DNA of 64,000 nucleotides from Piper betle. Taxonomy: Eukaryota; Streptophyta; Magnoliopsida; Piperales; Piperaceae. Made by a program: the position numbers and the translations under genes. Location of the stretch: positions 1 through 64,000 of the forward strand of contig JAURVB010002475.1 in the NCBI GenBank assembly GCA_033002965.1, in the 5' to 3' direction. Positions within the stretch are counted from its first letter, which is position 1, and each line of letters opens with the position of its first letter. Under the pieces are notes generated by a model that was given only the letters and a program-made list of their open reading frames with translations, had not been told where the DNA came from and did no database searches. This document shows positions 58,257-64,000 of this stretch, piece by piece.

Positions 58257-58880
58257 ATGTGCTTTTAAATTGGCCTTAATAAAAATTTAAGCCTTGTATG
58301 GTCAACGATGCCTAGGAAAAAAATACCATGACAAACAAGCAAGAAGGTGCCATGCTCAAATAGTTGTAGAACAAGTATAATATGTATAAAATGCTATATA
58401 AAAAATAACTTATCATTACATCATAAGTACATCTTCAATACATTTTAATATTGCACAATAATATATAATGATGCTAATTGAACGAGTTGAGTTGAGTTCG
58501 AGTTTAATTCATTTATTTTTAGTTCGAGTCGAGATCAAAAAGGTTCAAGTGAAGATGAACACGAGTTAGCTCGTGTATTATATATATATATATATGTTTT
58601 TTTTAAATAACTTGAAATAAAATTAATTAAGAAAGTTTAAATAATTTAATTTCAATTTAATTCTATGAAAAATACTTTATTTAGAAACAAAATTATTGTA
58701 TTTAATGTAAATTATAAGAAGGTGTGCTTGTACTCGTGCTTGTTTAATTCCACTCGAACTTCAAGTCCAACAAACTCAAATGGATCATCAAGTAAATTCG
58801 AGCTCGATGGAGATATGTGCACCCTGCTAACATAACATTTCTATCTAGCATACATCCATGTCCTCATAATTTGATTGTCT
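58257..58880. other. Short intergenic stretch beside the P450 gene
   Basis: The first 115 bp are the right half of the interrupted host repeat. The rest (about 58480-58800) has repeated GAGTT/CTCGAG-type words (GTTCGAGTCGAG, AGCTCGTG) of a kind also seen at 51660-52000. No gene is seen. Confidence 0.5.
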
Positions 58881-58887
58881 GCTTAAA

Positions 58888-60450
58888 TTATACCATAACT
58901 AAGTTAGATTGATCTGGTGACCTTGCCTTAGGCACAATAAGCAGTGGAGGCTCTTTCTGGAGAGTCAATCCAAACTTCTCCTCCATGACCAACTGGCTAG
59001 GCTCCATTCCATTGGGCAGGTGAAGATCAAAGTTATGCACCAGGGAAGCAACTATGAGATGGATGAACTGGGTGGCCAATGGTATACCCGGGCATATCCT
59101 TCTCCCGGAACCAAATGGGATGAGCTCGAAATCATTCCCCTTATAGTCCACTTGGGTCTTGAGGAATCTATCCGGTGAGAATGTCAGAGGATCTTCCCAG
59201 ATGTCCGGGTCTCTTCCAATGGCCCATGCATTCACCATAATCTGACAGTCCTTGGGAATTGTATAGCCAAGGAGCACGCATGGCTCCAGCGCCCGGTGGG
59301 GAAGGAGGAGAGGTGTCGGCGGGTGTAGGCGAAGTGTCTCCTTAATGCAGGCTTGGAGATATGGTAGATGGGGAAGATCGGTTTCCTTGATTGGTCTGGT
59401 ACTACCAATCACTGTTTTGATTTCTTGTTGAAGCTTCCACATCATTCCTGGGTTCTTGATGAGCTCTGCTATTGCCCACTCTATGGTTGAGGCACTCGTC
59501 TCTGTTCCAGCTCCGAACATTTCCTGTTCTTATCACACTCAATTAATTGACCATATATGGAATAGCAAGATATACTATCAACTAATTCAAGAGTTTACCA
59601 TGAGAAGAGCATTGATTTGATGATCATCCAATTTGGCATCAAGCAAAACGCTGACAAAATCATGATTTGATCCGTCCAAGTTTGTCTCCTTGCGTTCTTT
59701 GAGTATTACATTCCATATTGCATAAATCTGATGCAGACAATGAGCAACAGCTCTCCTCTGCCCAAGAATGTCAGTCTCTCCCAGTATGGGGAAGTAATCA
59801 GCTGGATTGGTTGAGTTCCCCAGCTCCATTAGCCTCCATATATGCCCCTTCATCTCAGCACTCCCACTATTAGGATCATTCAAATTGAACACATCCTTGG
59901 AGAAGATCAGGTGACCAAATATGTTGAACAACGTACCGAACACCACCTCGGCCAACTTCACAACCTCCCCTCTTCTCCCTCTCAAAAATTCCACCATCTC
60001 CCCTACCTTCTCCTCTCTCAAACTCGCCTGCGCCTCGATCATCTTTGGCGAAAACAGCTCTGTCCGGCATAGCCGACGGAGCATCTTCCAATAGTCGTTG
60101 CATTCGGACCACACCATGGAGTGCTCCACATGGTTCTTGATCCTAAAGTTGTGGAACACATACCTGCCAGAGAAGACCCGATCGTGGGTCTTGAGGACCT
60201 CGGCCGCAGCCGTACGCGACGAGGCGACGACGGCGGTCTGGCCGCCGAGCTTGAGGGTGAAGAGAGGGCCATGGGAGTGCGCTAGTGTGGCCAATTTTGC
60301 ATGGGGCATGTCCCCTAGTTGGAGCAGGTTGCCCAACAAGGGCCATGGGCGAGGGCCCGGTGGTAGGCCCTTGGGCTTGGCGTCTCTCAAAAGCAAGTAG
60401 TAGATGAGAAACAAAAACACCGCTAATAGCAGGGCATACTTACCTTCCAT
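58888..60450 (-). CDS. Cytochrome P450, CYP80-like (putative N-methylcoclaurine 3'-hydroxylase), 495 aa
   Basis: Exon 1 is 60450-59599 and exon 2 is 59523-58888, joined in phase 0 by a 75 nt GT-AG intron. The protein has an ER anchor (residues 5-21), a proline hinge PPGP (30-33), the I-helix oxygen motif AGTET (289-293), ETLR of the K-helix (346-349), SPDRF and the haem loop FGSGRRICPG (421-430, axial Cys428). All key residues are present, and the length suits A-type plant P450s. Blocks such as DYWKMLRRLCRTELFSPKM, FSKDVFNLND and KGNDFELIPFGSGRR are close to my recollection of CYP80 enzymes, which hydroxylate N-methylcoclaurine at C3' or couple phenol rings; CYP76 is the main alternative. It faces the methyltransferase gene head to head, 568 bp apart. 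A TATA-like motif (minus strand TTATAATATCC) lies about 60 bp upstream. The ATG is followed by GGTAAGT, a chance match to a splice donor. Confidence 0.92.
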
Positions 60451-61018
60451 TTCACTGCCTTATACTTGGCCTTTGAAGCATGATACCACATTAGGAATGT
60501 GGATGGATATTATAAGGGGCCATTTTGCTTCAAGTGTCTTGAATGTTTGGATCACTTGATTGACAGATTTTCATCACGAAGAGTAGTAGTTGATGCTTTA
60601 TTTTTGGACGAATTCGTTGCTGTCCCTTGTCTCAAGCTTCCCACGAGATCCTTGCCTCCCAACATCCACGAGCAGCAGCCTTGGCGTGGGAATGATTTGA
60701 CTAATCAGCAGGTGTCTCTCTGAGTCTTTCTTTATTTCTCTTGACTATTAGTACAAGTACAACACTTTATATTGGTTTTTATTCTGTCTGTCCAAATACT
60801 TTGCCCCTGCTTCATGCATGTCCAGAAAGAAAATGTTGGAAATTATTTCCACAAAGATGGTCCATAATATTTATAATAGCACACGCGCGCGCGCGCTTGG
60901 TTTAGTCTTCTGTGTTTACTAATTTTTCGATCTCAGTTATGGATCTATAAATATAAATGGAAGGAGCCAGCTCAAACACACCACTGCTATCACATTTTAC
61001 TCTTATTGAGAAGTAAAG
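60451..61018. promoter_or_regulatory. Shared intergenic promoter of the P450 / methyltransferase pair
   Basis: This 568 bp stretch separates two divergent starts. TATAAATA at 60946-60953 lies about 66 bp before the methyltransferase ATG. A minus-strand TATA-like motif lies near 60506-60516 for the P450. Two W-box cores TTGACT are at 60697-60702 and 60741-60746, and a TTGACA is at 60560-60565. WRKY factors that bind W-boxes are known regulators of BIA genes. A CACACGCGCGCGCGCGC run is at about 60881-60897. Regulatory meaning is inferred. Confidence 0.55.
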
Positions 61019-62161
61019 ATGGGAATCCAAAATTCAGAAGACACTACCCATTTCCAGGACCAAGCTCGTGTATGGAAACTGGTATACGGTTTTGCCGAAT
61101 CCCTGGTCTTGAGAGGCTGTGTGGAGTTGGGTATCCCTGAAATTATCAACAACCATGGTGGCCACATTAGTCTCTCCCAGCTTGCATCAGATCTTCCTTA
61201 CTCGGAGGTGAACACTGACCATTTGAGCCGAATCATGAGGTTCATGGTTCACATGAACCTTTTCAATTTGCAGGTAACTCCAGAAGGGAACAAGCTATAT
61301 GGTCTTGAACCAGCTGCCGAGCTGCTCTTGAAGGATGCGGAGACAAGCATGGCACCAATTGTACTGGGGATGATCCAAAGAGACTTCACACTTCCATGGC
61401 ATCACATGCAAGATGGCCTTACAGGCGAAGAGACAGCATTTGAGAAGGCCATTGGGATGACCATTTGGGACTATTTGGAAACTCATCCTAAGAAGAGCAA
61501 GCTCTTCAATGAGGTAATGGCCGGGGAGACAAGATTGCTCACTGCTTCTTTGGTTAGTAACTGCAAAAATATCTTTTGCAACTTGGAGTCTGTGGTCGAT
61601 GTTGGAGGTGGAAATGGCACCAACCTTAGAGCCATCTCAATGGCCTTCCCTCATATAAAATGCACTGTTTTTGATCTTCCTCATGTTATTGACAATTCAT
61701 CGGAGATCCCTGGGATAAACAAAGTTGCAGGGGATATGTTTGAGTCCATACCAAGAGCTCAAGCCATAATTCTCAAGGTTAGCAACATGGCATGTAAACG
61801 ACTAACTAATTTGCATAAATATTGTTACGCAAGTGCTAATGGGTTTTTGGGTATTGTTATGCAGCTTATTTTACATGATTGGAGTGATGAAGATTGTGTG
61901 AAAATTTTGAAGAAATGCAAGGAAGCTGTGCCCAGGGAGGGAGGGAAGGTGATCATTGTTGATGTTGTGCTGGATGGGAAGGAGGAGCACAAGTTTAGCA
62001 AGCCAAGAATGGTGTTAGACATTGATATGTTGGTAAACACGGGTGGAAGAGAGAGGACCGAGGACGACTGGAAGGCATTGATCTTGGAAAGAGCTGGATA
62101 CAAAGAGTTGAAGATTAGGGACATTGGTGCCATACAATCTTTGATAGAAGCATCTCCTTAA
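61019..62161 (+). CDS. 4'OMT: Class II O-methyltransferase, 3'-hydroxy-N-methylcoclaurine 4'-O-methyltransferase-like, 351 aa
   Basis: Exons are 61019-61777 and 61865-62161. The 87 nt intron between them has GT-AG ends, is divisible by three and has no stop, so the unspliced frame (380 codons) stays open. Splicing gives 351 residues, the usual length, and joins IILK to LILHDW exactly where the family is continuous. Residues 1-110 form the dimerisation half. The SAM loop DVGGGNG is at 194-200, the catalytic His257 is in LILHDWSDED, and the acidic partner in GGRERT is Glu316. KLVYGFAESLVLRGCVELGI, FEKAIGMTIWDYLE and MAGETRLLTASL are very like the BIA 4'-OMTs, which convert 3'-hydroxy-N-methylcoclaurine to reticuline in the cytosol. 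Reticuline 7-OMT or norcoclaurine 6-OMT activity cannot be excluded from sequence alone. It is divergent from the CYP80-like gene, whose family acts one step earlier. Confidence 0.93.
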   Translation: MGIQNSEDTTHFQDQARVWKLVYGFAESLVLRGCVELGIPEIINNHGGHISLSQLASDLPYSEVNTDHLSRIMRFMVHMNLFNLQVTPEGNKLYGLEPAAELLLKDAETSMAPIVLGMIQRDFTLPWHHMQDGLTGEETAFEKAIGMTIWDYLETHPKKSKLFNEVMAGETRLLTASLVSNCKNIFCNLESVVDVGGGNGTNLRAISMAFPHIKCTVFDLPHVIDNSSEIPGINKVAGDMFESIPRAQAIILKVSNMACKRLTNLHKYCYASANGFLGIVMQLILHDWSDEDCVKILKKCKEAVPREGGKVIIVDVVLDGKEEHKFSKPRMVLDIDMLVNTGGRERTEDDWKALILERAGYKELKIRDIGAIQSLIEASP

Positions 62162-63250
62162 CACAAATGAATAATTTTATCAACCGAATATTCACTGTTA
62201 GCATTTATGTTTCATTATGTATCCGATCTTTGAGAAGCTTCATATCATAAAAATAAAAGAAGTGATGAACAAATACACCTTCCCTGTCTCATCCTTTATA
62301 AAAGGTAATTTATTTTGTATATGTACTATCAAACCTAATCGAAAGTAAAACATATGAAAAAAACAACAACAGTACTTAATAATTCGTGTGAAGTTTTACA
62401 ATTTTTTATGAGATTGTTTAATTAGTATGCGCTCAAATTGATGAAGAAGTAAAAGCAGAAATTAAATCTAAAAATGTTCTTTTAAAAATATATATAACGA
62501 TCATCATCTAACTATGTTTCAAATTTTACGTCTATTATTTTTTTCCTAAGATATATATTTTAAGTATAAGCTTGAGTTCTTTTTTTCATATTTTATTTAT
62601 TGTATAATTGTATTTAAACTAGCCTAAAGTTATATTTGGATGATAACACCTATAATCTATTGAAATTTATTTATTACCATTAAGCATCTTTGGTGGAAGC
62701 TTTATTGCCTTTTTATATGGAGCCTTACAACCTCAGCTAACTCGATTGTATTTATATTTTTCATTTAAATGTTAATAATTTATTGTGACTTGTCTCGTTA
62801 TTACAACAAATAATTTTCACATATCTACTTTTATTTTAATATAAAGGGAACTCAATACTAACCTCTTAATTAAAAGTAAAATATTTAGCCAATTAAAATA
62901 CAACAACAAAAAATTAAATTGTTATAGTTTATTTTTTTCATTTAGATTTATTTTTAATATCAATCAAAATCTATATCTAAGATATTAAAATGTTATATTT
63001 TATCTCATTATTATTAAATAAGAGTCTATATATAAAATTAAAATTTACATCAAATATAAGCCGAACATAACTATACATCTTGTCTAATATATATTTAAAC
63101 AAAAAGATAATTCTCCGGCTTTAGAGCCCTTACTTTAAAGCATATTATGTCATTTTTCCATTAAAAATTATATATATACAAATTAGAAGTAAAAACAAAC
63201 AAAACAGTGCTTTGTAAAAAAATAGAAAAAACAAAGAAAAGAAAAAATTG
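62162..63250. other. AT-rich intergenic sequence downstream of the methyltransferase
   Basis: Possible polyadenylation signals (CATAAAAATAAAAG at about 62245) lie within 100 bp of the stop. Beyond that I see no gene or repeat. Confidence 0.5.
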
Positions 63251-63484
63251 CTAAAAAAAGAGTGTTCGTTCATAATTTAAAATTTAAGGGGATCGTTTAT
63301 ATATTTACGATTAAAGGGAATGGGGTGAGTAATTGACTACTTTACCCTTAACTATTTCATTATTTATAATAACCCAGTCTATTATTAAGGGTAAATAAGT
63401 CAATTTATCACTCATTCCCTTTAAAGCGAAAATGTGTAAAATATCCCCTTAAATAGTTAATTATTAACAAGGGAACTCTTTAGT
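63251..63484. repeat. Foldback MITE-like repeat upstream of RPL32
   Basis: The arm ATTTAAGGGGATCG...AAAGGGAATG...GTAATTGACT...TTTACCC (63282-63350) pairs with its reverse at about 63388-63454. The outer ends CTAAAAAAAGAGTG and, reversed, CTAAAGAGTTCC also match. It is about 234 bp with a short loop and no coding capacity. The target duplication is not clear. Confidence 0.7.
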
Positions 63485-63516
63485 CGTAAATTTCTAAAAA
63501 ATCAACACTTGCGGCA

Positions 63517-63636
63517 GGCCCATGTCCCAACAGCTCATAATCATGTAAAGTGCGTTGACAGGCCCAATGGGCTTATAACCCTTCTTCAAACTTTAGGCGG
63601 CCCACATCTCCGACAACTAGGGTTCTTAAAACCCTG
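63517..63636 (+). promoter_or_regulatory. Site II and telo-box promoter of RPL32
   Basis: GGCCCA at 63517-63522, 63561-63566 and 63599-63604, TGGGCT at 63568-63573, TAGGGTT at 63618-63624 and AAAACCCT at 63628-63635 form the classic site II plus telo-box arrangement of plant ribosomal protein promoters. A probable 5'-UTR intron starts at GGTTTG/GTGAGC (about 63702) and ends at GTGAAG/GAGAGG (about 63783). Confidence 0.75.
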
Positions 63637-63793
63637 GAAGCTCGCCGGCGGTGGAACCGCCGCTTCCTTCTCCCAATCTTCGCTCCTTCGGCATCCGGTT
63701 TGGTGAGCTCTGAATCGATTTGGTTGTTTTTGGGGAAATTAGGGTTTTATTCTGATGCGATTGTGTTGTTTTTTGATGTGAAGGAGAGGAGAA

Positions 63794-63883
63794 ATGGCGG
63801 TCCCGTTGCTGAGCAAGAAGGTGGTGAAGAAGCGGGTCAAGAAGTTCAAGAGGCCGCAGAGCGACCGCAAAATCTCAGTCAAG
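63794..63883 (+). CDS. RPL32: Ribosomal protein eL32, first coding exon (gene continues beyond the window)
   Basis: The exon encodes 30 residues, starting [18 protein letters not shown] and ending [11 protein letters not shown], then a donor AAG/GTTGAT at 63883/63884. This is the highly conserved N terminus of cytosolic large-subunit protein eL32 (about 133 residues in full). The basic [13 protein letters not shown] cluster fits an rRNA-binding protein. The ATG at 63794 is the family start, 10 bp after a likely 5'-UTR intron acceptor. The remaining exons lie outside the window, so intactness cannot be judged. Confidence 0.93.
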
Positions 63884-64000
63884 GTTGATTCTTTTGCTTC
63901 TCTTGGTTGATTAAGAACTTGTCTTTTTTATTTTTTGGATTGTGTGATTTAATTGAAAAATGCCTTCAATTGTTGTTAATCGATTATGGGAAGGTGATAG

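Noticed and set aside
60039..60400. Frames of 77-100 codons antisense to or out of frame with the P450 exon
   Set aside because: Shadows of the P450 coding sequence.
61778..61864. Treating the methyltransferase as a single-exon 380-residue gene
   Set aside because: The 29 extra residues interrupt the conserved IILK-LILHDW joint and are bounded by GT and AG, so they are an intron.

Overview
This is a stretch of plant nuclear genome. The genes have introns with GT-AG borders, targeting peptides and TATA boxes, and roughly two thirds of the sequence is decayed or nested LTR retrotransposon. The most informative genes lie at the right end: a cytochrome P450 that looks like the CYP80 family and an O-methyltransferase that looks like 3'-hydroxy-N-methylcoclaurine 4'-O-methyltransferase. 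Both belong to benzylisoquinoline alkaloid (BIA) metabolism. This suggests a magnoliid or an early-diverging eudicot, but that is an inference from two genes and not a phylogeny.

Layout. 1-25.2 kb is almost entirely nested Ty3/gypsy material. It holds a gag fragment with a tRNA-Met primer site (1-911), a decayed Athila-like element (1177-6118), a large degenerate gag-pol element on the minus strand (11590-15208) with its 2.6 kb LTR, and several long LTRs of two related families. I call these 'B' (ends TGTAACGACCC / TTTACA) and 'A' (ends TGTAACACCCC / GGGTTTTACA). The B LTRs carry unrelated tandem arrays at the same internal position. 25.4-26.3 kb holds the first two exons of a mitochondrial elongation factor G gene (minus), cut off by a retroelement. 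27.3-28.2 kb is a foldback element in a TA microsatellite. 28.5-28.8 kb may encode a small secreted peptide. 31.2-33.6 kb is an intact aspartate carbamoyltransferase gene (PYRB). 34.2-41.4 kb is an asparaginyl-tRNA synthetase pseudogene split inside an exon by a 4.25 kb LTR retrotransposon, and its 3' end is replaced by the last part of a Rab GTPase gene. 42.6-45.5 kb is a second, larger element in a TA tract. 46.1-50.4 kb holds two broken AIR12-like (DOMON) gene copies on the minus strand, one split by a solo LTR. 53.5-58.3 kb is a solo LTR inside another solo LTR. 58.9-62.2 kb is the intact head-to-head P450/O-methyltransferase pair. 63.8 kb is the start of a ribosomal protein eL32 gene that runs off the window.

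How the genes work together. PYRB (pyrimidine synthesis) and eL32 (ribosome) are housekeeping genes whose upstream regions are rich in TGGGCC/T 'site II' motifs. The P450 and the methyltransferase are 568 bp apart, start to start. In known BIA pathways the matching enzymes catalyse consecutive steps: 3'-hydroxylation of N-methylcoclaurine, then 4'-O-methylation to reticuline. The pair is therefore a candidate two-gene metabolic cluster with a shared promoter, and is the most interesting object here. No tRNA, rRNA or CRISPR array was recognised by eye.
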